Notes: generated from the sequence alone by a model not told the origin. DNA of 34,488 bases from an uncultured Rhodospirillales bacterium (GCA_945957125.1 CAMFJT010000028.1:1-34488); one strand, 5' to 3'; positions 1-8,901 are shown, counted from the stretch's first letter. A program made the numbers and translations.

Positions 1-38
1 GGAGGGGGGCAAGCTCATGCAACGCCGTGACTCATGAC

Positions 39-88
39 CCCCTCCGTCGCGGATTGCCGCGCCACCTCCCCCGAAGACGGGGGAGGGA
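39..88. repeat. REP-like double palindrome, copy 1
   Basis: Two adjacent perfect inverted repeats lie just past the hydantoinase stop codon. The first pairs CGCGG (48-52) with CCGCG (57-61) around ATTG. The second pairs CCTCCCCCG (65-73) with CGGGGGAGG (78-86) around AAGA. The same architecture, a C-rich lead-in containing CCCCTCCGTC, a short stem, then CACC and a long C-rich/G-rich stem, recurs at 9745-9802. Elements of this type are common between genes in alphaproteobacteria. It may also help end transcription of the minus-strand operon, but there is no T tract. Confidence 0.6.
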
Positions 89-108
89 ACATGATGATGC
101 CAGCCGAC

Positions 109-2199
109 TCACCTATATGCCGCGACCAGCAGGACCGTCGTGTCGGCCGGCACGCCGTCGAGCTCGGTGCGGGCGACGGCGAGGGCCTGGTCGCGGCCGG
201 GCAGGCCGCTGAGGTCGATGACGTGGGCGCCGAGCACCAGGAACATCTCGTGTGCGTCGTCCCACTCGGCTTGCAGCGCGGCCAGGGCGTCGGAGGCGTG
301 GGCGCGCGCGACGACGGCGTTGCTGCGCTGGATGCGGATCGCGCCTTCGAGATCGACCGCGCGCAGCGGATGGCGCCCGTCGACCGGTGCCTGGATCAGG
401 CGCATGCCGTCGGTCGCGCCGGTGACGGCGGCGGCGGCCAGCGGCACGCCCATCGATCGGGCGGCCACGGCGCGCGCCTCGGCCTCGCCGACCCGCTTGC
501 GATGGCTGCGGGCGCGCATCTCCGACGCGCCGACCGCCGTCGCCCGGACACGCTGGCTATGGGCGTCGACCTCGATCGTCACCTCGACCGTCTCCGCCGC
601 CGCGCCGAGCCGGACCACCGCATCGAGCGCCTCGCGACGGATGGCGCGCAGATCCTCCGGCGCGGGATCGGCGATGACGCGCTCGACCACCTCGCGCACC
701 AACGCGAGCGCCACGCCGATCGAGGAGATCACCTCGGCATCGGGCGAGATCACGTGGCGCAGGCCGAGCCGCTCGGCCGCAAATGGCATCAGCGCACCCG
801 CGCCGCCGCCCTCGCCGACCAGCATCGCCTGGTCGCGGTCGAGCCCGTACTCGGCGACGAGCTGCTCGATCACGGGGACCACCTTGTCGGTGGCGCGTTC
901 GAGGATCGCGCGCGCCGCCGCGTCGACCGACATGCCGAGCAGGGCGGCCAACGGCTCCATCGCGGCACGGGCTGCGTCGGGGCTTCCGAAAGCGTGCATG
1001 CCGGCCTCGGCATAACCGAGCACGTTGGCCGCGCACGTCGTCGTGACCGCGTAGCGCACGCCGTTGCGGCTTCGGAGCGCGACATGATCGGCCGCCTCGC
1101 CCGGCCCCGGCCGGAACAACTCGACTGTCGCGCCGTCGAAGACGTCCGGCGCAGCGAACGCGGCATAGGGTAGACCCGCGATGTGCGCGCTGCGCGGGCC
1201 GACATCGACCAGCCTTCCATCCGCCGCGCGCACGAGGCTGCCGCCGGCGATGCCCAGCACGCGCACATCGAGCGAGCTGACATAGGTCTCGTGGCCACCG
1301 ACCCGGGCGTACTTCACCGTCGGCCGGCCGTTGCGGATCACGCCGATATTGGTGCTGGTACCGCCGACCTCGAAATAGATCCCGTCGGAGAGACGCAGGT
1401 GCATCAGCGCGCCCGCGACGCTGGCGGCCGGGCCGGACAGCATCGTCATGGCCGGGCGGCGGCGCATCTCGTTCACGTCCATCACGCCGCCGTCGCCGCG
1501 CATGATCATCAGCGGCGCGGCGATCCCCGCCTCGCGCACGCTCTGCTGCGTCAGGTCGGCAGTCTCGATCATGCGCGGCAGGATGCTGGCATTGATCACT
1601 GCCGTGCGCGTCCGTGTGGCGAGGCCGTAGAGCTTGGAGATTTCGTGGCCGCAAGTCACCGGCAGGCCGCGCGCCGTCGCCGCGTCGCGGATCGCTTCCT
1701 CGTCCGAGCCGTCGTCGACGCCGAAGGCGCTGGTGGCCACGATCACCCTCGCCCCCTCCTCCTGCAGCGCGCGCACCGCCATCGCAGCAGTGCCTTCGGT
1801 CAGCTCCTCGCCCCTGACGAAGCGATGGCCCGAGCGCAGCGTGCGGCCGGGCGCCAGCTCGATGCCGTCGATGCGGCTCTGCTTGGCGGCGAGGGGCGCG
1901 GCCGGCCCGCTGGCGATGGCCACGATTCCGACCGGCGCCACGTCGCCTTCGAGCAGCGCATTGGTCGCCTGGGTCGTCGAATGGGCGAGGAAAACGACGT
2001 CCTCGGGCGCCACGCGCGAGCCTTCGAGCACGCGGCGGAACACCTCGACCACGCCTGCCGCGACGCCGCGCGCGTCGGCGTGAGTGGTCAGGGTCGAGTA
2101 GCGGCCGACGATCTCGTGCGTGTCGTCGTCGACCAGCACCGCCTTGGTGAAGGTCCCGCCGACATCGATCCCGATCCGATACGCTCTACGCCCGTCCAT
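109..2199 (-). CDS. Hydantoinase/oxoprolinase family protein (HyuA-like)
   Basis: This 696-residue protein belongs to the HyuA family, which performs ATP-dependent opening of cyclic amides such as hydantoins, 5-oxoproline or N-methylhydantoin. The N-terminal hydantoinase/oxoprolinase domain starts with the actin-fold phosphate loop GIDVGGTFTKAVL (residues 9-21). The central hydantoinase A domain carries SGPAASVAGA and EVGGTSTN, as expected for the ASKHA ATPase fold. The C-terminal part is less conserved. Family length is usually about 650-720 residues, so it looks complete. The ATG at 2199 follows a short GAGG sequence. HyuA normally works with a HyuB partner, and none is encoded in this window, though the left edge lies directly downstream. 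The substrate cannot be deduced. Confidence 0.85.
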   Translation of the reverse strand: MDGRRAYRIGIDVGGTFTKAVLVDDDTHEIVGRYSTLTTHADARGVAAGVVEVFRRVLEGSRVAPEDVVFLAHSTTQATNALLEGDVAPVGIVAIASGPAAPLAAKQSRIDGIELAPGRTLRSGHRFVRGEELTEGTAAMAVRALQEEGARVIVATSAFGVDDGSDEEAIRDAATARGLPVTCGHEISKLYGLATRTRTAVINASILPRMIETADLTQQSVREAGIAAPLMIMRGDGGVMDVNEMRRRPAMTMLSGPAASVAGALMHLRLSDGIYFEVGGTSTNIGVIRNGRPTVKYARVGGHETYVSSLDVRVLGIAGGSLVRAADGRLVDVGPRSAHIAGLPYAAFAAPDVFDGATVELFRPGPGEAADHVALRSRNGVRYAVTTTCAANVLGYAEAGMHAFGSPDAARAAMEPLAALLGMSVDAAARAILERATDKVVPVIEQLVAEYGLDRDQAMLVGEGGGAGALMPFAAERLGLRHVISPDAEVISSIGVALALVREVVERVIADPAPEDLRAIRREALDAVVRLGAAAETVEVTIEVDAHSQRVRATAVGASEMRARSHRKRVGEAEARAVAARSMGVPLAAAAVTGATDGMRLIQAPVDGRHPLRAVDLEGAIRIQRSNAVVARAHASDALAALQAEWDDAHEMFLVLGAHVIDLSGLPGRDQALAVARTELDGVPADTTVLLVAAYR

Positions 2200-2237
2200 C
2201 GCGCCTCAGGACTCGATATGCTGGGAGCCCGGCTCTC

Positions 2238-2282
2238 CAGAGCCGCTCCTCTTGGCCGTCCCACACCCCTTGAGCGGCTCTG
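2238..2282 (-). terminator. Inverted repeat after the dioxygenase gene, terminator-like
   Basis: A perfect 11-bp inverted repeat pairs CAGAGCCGCTC (2238-2248) with GAGCGGCTCTG (2272-2282) around a 23-base loop. It lies about 20 bases past the stop of the dioxygenase-like gene and upstream of the hydantoinase gene, so it could end or attenuate transcription between them. There is no T tract and the loop is long, so intrinsic termination is only possible, not shown. Confidence 0.35.
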
Positions 2283-2303
2283 AAGGGCCGCGCTGCCCGC
2301 CGC

Positions 2304-3137
2304 CTACGGCCGGAAATGCTCCTGCCCCGTACCGCGATAGAGGACCTGGACCTGGCGGCCGACGATGGCGGCATGGAGGGCCAGCGACTCGGGCGTGCTG
2401 TCGCCGGTCGGGCGCGGCTCGTGGTCGAAATGGTTGTAGCGGTCGGTGCCGCGCACCAACGTGGCGCTGTCCTTCCCGCCGACGGCCTGGCGGACATGTG
2501 TGGGAATGTAGCGGATCGCGAAGCCGATGCGCCGGTCATTCGACTTGTTGGGTTCCGAGCCGTGCGCCAGCAGCACGTGGTGCAGCGAGGCCTGGCCGGG
2601 CTCGAGGATGGCATCGACGCCCTTGCTCTCGTCGACCTTCACCGCGATCTCCTGGCCGCGGCTCAGGAGGTTGTTCTTGTCGAACGTGTCCTTGTGCTCG
2701 AGCTGCTCGCGGTGCGAGCCCGGCATGAACTTCATGCAGCCGTTCACGAGGTTGGCCGGGGTGAAGGCGACCCAGGCGGTGATCACGTCGGGCGAAGACA
2801 GGCCCCAGTAGGTCGCATCCTGGTGCCACGAGACGAAGCCGGGATCGGACGGTTCCTTGATGAAGAAGCTGGTGCTCCAGCACAGCAGGTCCGGCCCGAG
2901 CACGTCCTCGACCGCGTCGAGAATGCGCGGATGGCGGATCAGGTCGTTGAGGAAGGTAAGGTAGAGATGCGGCTTGTGCCGCCGGTCGCCCTGGATCGGC
3001 CCGCCGGTGGCACGCTCGTGCGCCTCGAGCTTGTCGCGCAGGGCGCGCGTCTCGGCGGCGGACAGCACGTCGATCGGGAAGTAGTAGCCGTTGCGGCGGT
3101 AGGCGGCGACGGCGTCCTCGCTCAGCAGCTTGGTCAT
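2304..3137 (-). CDS. Phytanoyl-CoA dioxygenase (PhyH) family protein
   Basis: A 277-residue cytosolic non-haem iron(II)/2-oxoglutarate dioxygenase of the PhyH family. The facial triad is visible: H105 and D107 in SWHQDATYWG, and H192 in LLAHGSEPN. An arginine in RRIGFAIRY (R209 or R203) is placed to bind the 2-oxoglutarate carboxylate. The ATG at 3137 is preferred over an upstream one at 3194, because the extra 19 residues are low-complexity and would run into the preceding dehydrogenase gene. With this start the gap to the dehydrogenase is 31 bases, consistent with an operon. The family includes hydroxylases of fatty acyl-CoA, ectoine, quorum signals and phosphonates. The sequence does not show which substrate applies. 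Confidence 0.85.
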   Translation of the reverse strand: MTKLLSEDAVAAYRRNGYYFPIDVLSAAETRALRDKLEAHERATGGPIQGDRRHKPHLYLTFLNDLIRHPRILDAVEDVLGPDLLCWSTSFFIKEPSDPGFVSWHQDATYWGLSSPDVITAWVAFTPANLVNGCMKFMPGSHREQLEHKDTFDKNNLLSRGQEIAVKVDESKGVDAILEPGQASLHHVLLAHGSEPNKSNDRRIGFAIRYIPTHVRQAVGGKDSATLVRGTDRYNHFDHEPRPTGDSTPESLALHAAIVGRQVQVLYRGTGQEHFRP

Positions 3138-3168
3138 GGCGACAGGGTCCGGGGTCCGGGCCGGCGGG

Positions 3169-4284
3169 TCAAGGTGAATCCCACGGCAGCACAACCGTCC
3201 GGATGCAATCGCCGTGGCGCATGGCGTCGAAGCCCTCGTTGATCCGTTCGAGCGGCACGCGGGCGGAAATCAGCGCGTCGAGGTTGAGCCGGCCATCGAG
3301 ATAGGCGCGCGCCAGCCAGGGGAAATCCCGACGGGGCCGCGCGCCGCCGTAGCTCGATCGGGTGATCTTCTTCTCGCCCATCAGCGCGCCCCAGCGGAAG
3401 GCGACATCCCGATCGACATTCACCTTGCCCAGGAACACGAGGTCCCCTCCCGGCCGCACGATCTCCGCACCGAGCCGGAAACCGTCGGCGCTGCCGGCCG
3501 CCTCGAAGACGTAGTCGGCACCGCGCCCGCCGGTCGCCTGCTTCACGAACGCGACGACATCGTCATCCGGCGCGCCGGTCGCCAGATCGGCGCCGAACGT
3601 GCGTGCGAGGTCCCGGCGACCGCCGGCGCGGTCGATGGCGATGACGGTCCCGGCACCGGCAAGCCGTGCGCCCTGCACCGCGTTCAGGCCCACCGCGCCA
3701 CAGCCGATCACGGCAACCGAGGCGCCGGGCTCGACCCGCGCCAGCCGCACCGCCGCCCCGACGCCCGTCATCACGCCGCAGCCGATCAGGCAGGCGCGGT
3801 CGAAGGGAATCTCCTTCGGCACGGCGATCGCGCCCGACTGCGGCACGACGGCATATTGCGCGTGCGACGACACGACCGAGAAATGGTGCACCGTCGCCCC
3901 CTCGCAGGTGAGGCGAGACTTGCCGTCGAGCAGATGGCCGCGCGGCTGATGAAAGGTGAAGGGCTCGCACAGGATCGGCTGGTTGCGCTCGCAGTAGAAG
4001 CAATGGCCGCAATGCGGGTTCCACGAGCAGACGACATGGTCGCCCGCCTTCACTTCGGTCACGCCCTCGCCGACCGCCTCGACCACGCCCGCGCCTTCGT
4101 GCCCGAGCACGATCGGCATCGGATAGGCGAGCGCGCCGTCGATCACCTCGAGGTCGGTGTGGCAGAGACCGCTCGCCATGATGCGCACCAGCACGTCGTC
4201 GCGCTCCAGCCGCGCGATCCGCATGCGGCGGATCTCGAGCCGGCGCCCGACCGCCGGCAGGACCGCGGCGTCGAACTCGATCAT
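3169..4284 (-). CDS. Zinc-dependent alcohol dehydrogenase, medium-chain family
   Basis: A 371-residue medium-chain NAD-dependent alcohol dehydrogenase of the liver/class III-like type. Catalytic zinc ligands are C41 (GLCHTD), H62 (GHEGAG) and C169 (IGCGVMTGVGA). The structural zinc lobe has C92, C95, C98 and C106 in HCGHCFYCERNQPILC. The Rossmann motif GCGAVG is followed by D218 after the second strand, which favours NAD over NADP. It oxidises a primary or secondary alcohol or a hydroxymethyl adduct; the substrate is unknown. It begins 4 bases after the hydrolase stop and ends 31 bases before the dioxygenase start, so the three genes probably share a transcript and may oxidise and cleave one compound in sequence. 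Confidence 0.9.
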   Translation of the reverse strand: MIEFDAAVLPAVGRRLEIRRMRIARLERDDVLVRIMASGLCHTDLEVIDGALAYPMPIVLGHEGAGVVEAVGEGVTEVKAGDHVVCSWNPHCGHCFYCERNQPILCEPFTFHQPRGHLLDGKSRLTCEGATVHHFSVVSSHAQYAVVPQSGAIAVPKEIPFDRACLIGCGVMTGVGAAVRLARVEPGASVAVIGCGAVGLNAVQGARLAGAGTVIAIDRAGGRRDLARTFGADLATGAPDDDVVAFVKQATGGRGADYVFEAAGSADGFRLGAEIVRPGGDLVFLGKVNVDRDVAFRWGALMGEKKITRSSYGGARPRRDFPWLARAYLDGRLNLDALISARVPLERINEGFDAMRHGDCIRTVVLPWDSP

Positions 4285-4288
4285 CCGC

Positions 4289-5137
4289 TCACCACTGCCG
4301 CTCGAGGAAGCGCACGACGTCCGCGGTGAACTGCTCGGGCGCCTGCAGCATGGAGAAGTGGCTGACCTCGGGCTGCAGCAGCAGGCCCGCGCCGGGGATC
4401 GTGTCGGCCATCAGCTCGGTGTTGGCGCGATGAATCGCCTCGTCATGATCGCCGTCGACGATCCAGGTCGGCACCTTGATCCTGGCAAGGTCGGCCTTGG
4501 TCCAGTTGGGCTGCTTGGCCCACATGGCACCGATTTCCTCGACGAATTGCTTGTAGCCGCCGGGAGTGGGCGACAGCGCCCGGTATTCCGCCTCACCACG
4601 GGCGATGAACTGGGTGAACACCGGGCTCTTGCCGACGTCCTTCACGCCCGAGGGATCGGAGTTTGCGGCGAAGGCAAACAGCCGCGCCACTCGGTCGGGA
4701 TGGTTCATCGCCAGGTCGAGGCCGATGATCGCCCCGTCGCTCCAGCCCACGATCGCGGCCTTGCGCAGGCCGAGAGCGTCCATCACGCCCAGCACGTCGG
4801 ACGCCATCAGCGCGTAGCCGTAGGGTTGGGCGCTGCGCGTGCTGCGGCCGTGGCCGCGGCTGTCGATCACGACGACCAGGTGGTTCCGCGCCAGCGTCGG
4901 AACCTGGTGTCCCCAGTAGTTCGAGTTGGCGAGACCGCCGTGCAACAGCACGACCGGCGACCCACTGCCGAAGGTCGCGTACCAGATCGACGCGCCGTTG
5001 ACCGGGACCACGCCGCTGGCCTGCGCCTGGGGCAGCGACGGCGTCGGCGGCAAGGTCATCCAACGCGGGGGTGCCTGCTGAGCCATGGCAGGGGCGGCGA
5101 TCAAGAAGGCGACAAGGACGGTCAGAAGCCGGATCAT
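4289..5137 (-). CDS. Exported alpha/beta hydrolase
   Basis: A 282-residue alpha/beta-hydrolase-fold enzyme with an N-terminal signal peptide (hydrophobic residues about 3-15, probable cleavage after AMA at 17-19), so it likely acts in the periplasm. The oxyanion segment is LLHGG (64-68). The nucleophile is S133 in GWSDG, the acid is probably D230 or D232 in VDGDHDEAIH, and the catalytic histidine is H260 in VSHFSM. The start at 5137 is chosen because it gives the signal peptide; an in-frame extension to 5374 is low-complexity and overlaps the upstream gene. No clear Shine-Dalgarno is visible. Esters, lactones or carbon-carbon bonds are all possible substrates. Confidence 0.85.
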   Translation of the reverse strand: MIRLLTVLVAFLIAAPAMAQQAPPRWMTLPPTPSLPQAQASGVVPVNGASIWYATFGSGSPVVLLHGGLANSNYWGHQVPTLARNHLVVVIDSRGHGRSTRSAQPYGYALMASDVLGVMDALGLRKAAIVGWSDGAIIGLDLAMNHPDRVARLFAFAANSDPSGVKDVGKSPVFTQFIARGEAEYRALSPTPGGYKQFVEEIGAMWAKQPNWTKADLARIKVPTWIVDGDHDEAIHRANTELMADTIPGAGLLLQPEVSHFSMLQAPEQFTADVVRFLERQW

Positions 5138-5151
5138 GGCACAGGATATCG

Positions 5152-5255
5152 CGAAGTCGGGCCGAGCGCGTAGCGACTTCGTCCGGTCCATCGGCGTGGC
5201 GCGAACGAGTCCCGCAGAGCTCGTCTTCGACGCTCTGCCGGACGCCACCCGTCCG
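5152..5255 (-). terminator. Two small stem-loops between the DUF218 and hydrolase genes
   Basis: Directly past the DUF218 stop codon CGGACG (5239-5244) can pair with CGTCCG (5250-5255). Further on, CGAAGTCG (5152-5159) pairs perfectly with CGACTTCG (5174-5181), ending 14 bases before the hydrolase start. The first could end the upstream transcript. The second could sit in the hydrolase leader. Neither has a T tract, so a regulatory role is only a suggestion. Confidence 0.25.
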
Positions 5256-5861
5256 TCAATCCAGCACTGCATCGCAGAACGCCCGCAACGCCCTGACCCC
5301 GGTGTAGAGCGCGTAGTAGAGAGTGCGCGGTTCGGGCCGCTCCGTTGCATCGAAACCCCAAGCCTCCAGGCCACCGCGCCGCGCGAGGAAAAGAGCGCGA
5401 TCGAGATGGGTGCGTTGCGAGACGATCAGCACCCGCTTCAGCCCGTAGACGTCACGCGCATGCTGCACCGAGAGCCAGGTGCGCGTTCCGCCGAAGTCGC
5501 GCTCGATTGCCGTGGCCGGCACGCCGCGCGCGATCAGCGCGGTCATCATCGCGGTCGGCTCGTCGTAAGCCTCGCCCACGCGGTTGCCGCTCACGATCAC
5601 GCGCGTGACCTTGCCCTCCCGCCAGGCGAGCGCCGCCGAATCGAGCCGGCGCCCGAGATCGGTATTGAACCTGCCCCATTCGTTGACCGGCTCCGTGCCT
5701 GGGACCAGGGCCACGCCGAGCACCGGCAGGCGGCGAACATCGCCCGTGGCATAGGCCGTGCCGTAGCTCTCCAGCACCGTCTGCGCCATGTCGCCCAGCA
5801 CGAGCAGCGCCGCGCCGACGACCAGCACCAACGCGCCGGCGATCGCAAGGAGCCGGATCAA
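5256..5861 (-). CDS. DUF218 / YdcF-SanA-ElyC-like membrane-anchored protein
   Basis: A 201-residue protein of the DUF218 family. A single N-terminal membrane segment (about residues 3-23, IRLLAIAGALVLVVGAAL) anchors a periplasmic domain. Family-type blocks are visible: VALVPGTEPV after the first strand, VIVSGNR, the YDEP-type acidic segment, RTWLSVQHAR and VLIVSQRTHLDRALFLAR. Relatives in enterobacteria (SanA, ElyC) affect envelope integrity and vancomycin sensitivity, but the biochemical reaction is not settled. The start overlaps the end of the MmgE/PrpD gene by 4 bases (ATGA), implying translational coupling. No functional link to that gene is evident. Confidence 0.8.
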   Translation of the reverse strand: MIRLLAIAGALVLVVGAALLVLGDMAQTVLESYGTAYATGDVRRLPVLGVALVPGTEPVNEWGRFNTDLGRRLDSAALAWREGKVTRVIVSGNRVGEAYDEPTAMMTALIARGVPATAIERDFGGTRTWLSVQHARDVYGLKRVLIVSQRTHLDRALFLARRGGLEAWGFDATERPEPRTLYYALYTGVRALRAFCDAVLD

Positions 5862-7195
5862 ACCGCGAGCGCCGCCAGGCCGGAAACGTCGTCGCTCCGG
5901 TCAAGCGACCAGACCGCGTCGATCAGCGGCTGGATGTCGTGGCCCGGTTTCCAGCTCGCCGCTTCGAGGCGCAGCTTGTCCTCGATCTCGGAGTCCTTCA
6001 GCGGATTGGCGGCACTACCGCGCGCCGCAACGGTCGAGAGGCTGTGCGTTCTGCCGTCGGCGGTGGCGATGTCCATCTCCGCGGCGATAGTCGACAGGCC
6101 GGCCGCGCTCGCGACCGCGATGCGCCGCCGCATTGCCGCCACGGCGGGATCGGCGACGCAGCCATCGGTGAATTGCTCGAGCCCCGCCTTGCCCAGCACC
6201 AGGGCGGCGGCCACGCCGTGCTGCAGGCTGACCTGGCTTTCGCGGCCGGTCTTCGGTTCGGGCCGGTCGGTGCGCTGCAGCAACAGCGGATTTCCCCGTG
6301 CGGAGACCTTCTCGACGACGGCGTCGGGATGGGCGCGCCGCCAGTCGAGCGCGAGGTCGAGCAGCGGATGGATCACGAAGCCCGCGGGATAGGGCTTGAT
6401 CGAGTTGTTGGCGACCTGCCAGTCGCGGCCCAGCCCGCCGGTCAGCGCGTCCCAGTCGACCGGCTCGTCCATCACCGCGAGGAAGCCCTGCGCGCCGGCG
6501 AGCGGCTCGGGCGGGGCGGCGAAGCCCTTCTCCGCGAGCAGCGCCGACCACAGGCCGTTGCGCGCGGCATTGCCGACGCTGACGCTCTTGGCCGGCCAGC
6601 CGAGGCATTCGCACAGCCCGCCGGACTGCGTCGCCGCCGTCCCCAGCGCCCACACCATCGACTGCACGCCGAGCCCGAGCAGCTTGCCCGCGCCCGCCGC
6701 CGAGGCGAACACGCCGCAGGTCGAGGTGATGTGCCAGCCCTTCGGATAATGGCCGGGAGAGATGGCGGCGCCGATCCGGCATTCCATCTCGAAGCCGAGC
6801 ACGAAGGCGGTCAGGAGCTGCGGGCCGGTGATCCTGCGCAGCTCGGCCATCGCCAGCACGGCGGGCGCGAGCGGCGAGGTCGGATGCACGACCGTCGGCA
6901 AATGCGTGTCGCAATAGTCGAAGACGTTGGCACCGGCGGCATTGAGGAAGGCCGCACCCAGCGCGTCGATCCGCTCCCGCCGGCCGACGATCGTCGCCTG
7001 CTTCCCGCCGGAGAACTCCGACAGGGAGCGCAGCGCCAGTTCGACCGGCTCGGTGCGGCAGCCGGCCAGCGCCACGGCGAAGAAGTTGAGCAGGGCGCGC
7101 TTGGCCTCGTGCCGCGCGGCCGCGGGGATGTCCTCCCAGCGCGTCTCGACGACGAAGCGGGCAAGGGTCTCGGTGGTTCCTGGTCTGGGCTCCAT
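5858..7195 (-). CDS. MmgE/PrpD family protein
   Basis: A 445-residue protein of the MmgE/PrpD family, which includes 2-methylcitrate dehydratase, cis-aconitate decarboxylase and related enzymes acting on short polycarboxylates. The mostly helical N-terminal domain contains the VHPTSPLAPAVLA segment (around residue 105). The C-terminal part carries KPYPAGFVIHPLLD and ESQVSLQHGVAAAL, matching the family's KPYP and S-x-QHS-like blocks. No prpB or prpC neighbours exist here, so methylcitrate dehydration should not be assumed. Many alphaproteobacteria carry several such paralogues of unknown substrate beside dehydrogenases and transporters. It is the first gene of the minus-strand run and overlaps the DUF218 gene by 4 bases. 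Confidence 0.85.
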   Translation of the reverse strand: MEPRPGTTETLARFVVETRWEDIPAAARHEAKRALLNFFAVALAGCRTEPVELALRSLSEFSGGKQATIVGRRERIDALGAAFLNAAGANVFDYCDTHLPTVVHPTSPLAPAVLAMAELRRITGPQLLTAFVLGFEMECRIGAAISPGHYPKGWHITSTCGVFASAAGAGKLLGLGVQSMVWALGTAATQSGGLCECLGWPAKSVSVGNAARNGLWSALLAEKGFAAPPEPLAGAQGFLAVMDEPVDWDALTGGLGRDWQVANNSIKPYPAGFVIHPLLDLALDWRRAHPDAVVEKVSARGNPLLLQRTDRPEPKTGRESQVSLQHGVAAALVLGKAGLEQFTDGCVADPAVAAMRRRIAVASAAGLSTIAAEMDIATADGRTHSLSTVAARGSAANPLKDSEIEDKLRLEAASWKPGHDIQPLIDAVWSLDRSDDVSGLAALAV

Positions 7196-7290
7196 GCCAG
7201 GCTAGATGCGATAGCCCCGCCGCGATGTCCATGCACACGTTTCGCCGCCGGGCCGGTATGCTGCCGGACGGACCATGATGAACGCCAGCG

Positions 7291-7706
7291 GTGGATCAAC
7301 GCCGGTATCGTGTCGTCGCACCAGACGAAGGCAATCGCGTCGAGCTGTTCGAATCCCATCCGGACATCCCGCTTCCGGTGGGAAGCAAAGGCGTCGTGCA
7401 AGCCGCGACCTGACAGTGGTTCCCGGCCACTCGCCGAGCGCGCGGTGGCCTTCATCCGTACTGGAGGTCCAACGCGGCCACCTCCGTCGCCCAGGGGTGG
7501 CGCTCTTCGAGGAGACGGAACCCGTCCGTCTCATCCACGCCCCGATCGGGGTACTTTACGGGGGCGGCACGCAAGGGACGATCCGCCGCGCGAGGCCGGG
7601 CAATCCGCCGACCTATCTCGTCGCGTTTCCGCGTCACCCATCGGATGACGACGACCTGCACGAGATCGAAGAGCCCTATCTGGATGGTGTACGGCCGGCG
7701 CCGTGA
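7291..7706 (+). pseudogene. Possible frameshifted small gene, unknown product
   Basis: The 586 bases between the MmgE/PrpD start and rutA hold no intact convincing gene. Two adjacent reading frames look partly protein-like. From GTG 7291 a 40-residue frame (RVVAPDEGNRVELFESH, then PVGSKGVVQAAT) ends at 7413. A second frame, openable from GTG 7416, runs to 7706 and ends DDLHEIEEPYLDGVRPAP. From 7461 to the stop about 77 percent of its codons end in G or C, in keeping with coding sequence. The two would join by one frameshift near 7413. Neither has a clear ribosome site. I do not recognise a family; it could be a decayed gene, two small genes, or chance. Confidence 0.3.
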
Positions 7707-7781
7707 CGGGTCCACGGCCGGGCGATGGGCGTGGCATATCGATTGCACGTCTGCGATGAGCATCAAGCCAGGGGATTGCGA

Positions 7782-8861
7782 ATGGATATGGGCGTCTTCA
7801 TCCCGATCGGGAACAACGGCTGGCTGATCTCGACGACCTCGCCGCAATACATGCCGACCTTCGAGTTGAACAAGCAGGTCGTGCAGCGCGCCGAGCACTT
7901 CGGGCTCGATTTCGCCCTGTCCATGATCAAGCTGCGCGGCTTCGGCGGCCAGAGCGAGTTCTGGGACCACAATCTCGAATCCTTCACCCTGATGGCCGGC
8001 CTCGCCGCCGTGACCAGCAGGATCCAGCTCTACGCCTCGGTCGCGGTGCTGACGATCCCCCCGGCGATCGTGGCGCGCATGGCCTCGACCATCGATTCGA
8101 TCTCGGGCGGGCGCTTCGGCGTCAACATCGTCTCGGGCTGGGCGCAGATGGAATACGTCCAGATGGGGCTGTGGCCGGGCGACGTGCACTTCGCCAAGCG
8201 CTACGACTACAGCACCGAATACGTCACCGTCCTGCGCGAGCTCTGGGAGAAAGGCTCGTCCGACTTCAAGGGCGAATACTTCAAGATGGAAGACTGCAAG
8301 CTCTCGCCGCGCCCGCAGGCCGACATGAAGATCGTCTGCGCGGGGCAGAGCCCGCGCGGCATGGAATTCGGCGCCACCTATGGCAACTACAACTTCACCA
8401 TCTCCCGCGGCATCAACACGCCGACGGCGCATCTTGAGACCAACGAGCTGATGGCGGCGGCGGCCGCCAAGACCGGTCGCGATGTCGGCAACTACGTGCT
8501 GGTGATGATCATCGCCGACGAGACCGACGAGGCCGCCTTCGCCAAGTGGAAGCACTACAATGACGGCGCCGACCGGGACGCGCTGGCCTGGATGACCGGA
8601 GAGGCGAAGGCCGATCCCAATCTCGCCGCCGGCAGTACCGCCGACGTGATCGGCTCGGCGGGCAGCGCGATCAACTTCACCATGGGCACGCTGATCGGCT
8701 CCTACGCCTCGATCGCGCGCATGCTCGACGAGATGGCCACCGTCACCGCCACCAAGGGCATCATGATGGTGTTCGACGATTTCCTCATCGGCGTCGAGCA
8801 GTTCGGCCAGCACATCCAGCCGCTGATGAAGAGCCGCAGGGACAGGTTGACGGCAGCCTGA
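7782..8861 (+). CDS. rutA: Pyrimidine monooxygenase RutA
   Basis: A 359-residue flavin-dependent oxygenase of the bacterial luciferase-like fold, very close to Escherichia coli RutA. Stretches such as [57 protein letters not shown] and [12 protein letters not shown] are nearly identical to the RutA sequence as I recall it. RutA uses FMN and oxygen to open the uracil or thymine ring between N3 and C4, giving ureidoacrylate in the Rut pathway. The ATG at 7782 follows AGGGGA by about 7 bases; an earlier ATG at 7725 would add a tail unlike the family. No rutB-G or rutR gene flanks it, so the flavin reductase and amidohydrolase must come from elsewhere, or the enzyme serves another heterocycle. 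Confidence 0.9.
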   Translation: MDMGVFIPIGNNGWLISTTSPQYMPTFELNKQVVQRAEHFGLDFALSMIKLRGFGGQSEFWDHNLESFTLMAGLAAVTSRIQLYASVAVLTIPPAIVARMASTIDSISGGRFGVNIVSGWAQMEYVQMGLWPGDVHFAKRYDYSTEYVTVLRELWEKGSSDFKGEYFKMEDCKLSPRPQADMKIVCAGQSPRGMEFGATYGNYNFTISRGINTPTAHLETNELMAAAAAKTGRDVGNYVLVMIIADETDEAAFAKWKHYNDGADRDALAWMTGEAKADPNLAAGSTADVIGSAGSAINFTMGTLIGSYASIARMLDEMATVTATKGIMMVFDDFLIGVEQFGQHIQPLMKSRRDRLTAA

Positions 8862-8901
8862 AACGGGCAATCCGATCGAGACGGTGCTTCCGCAAGCCTG
8901 C

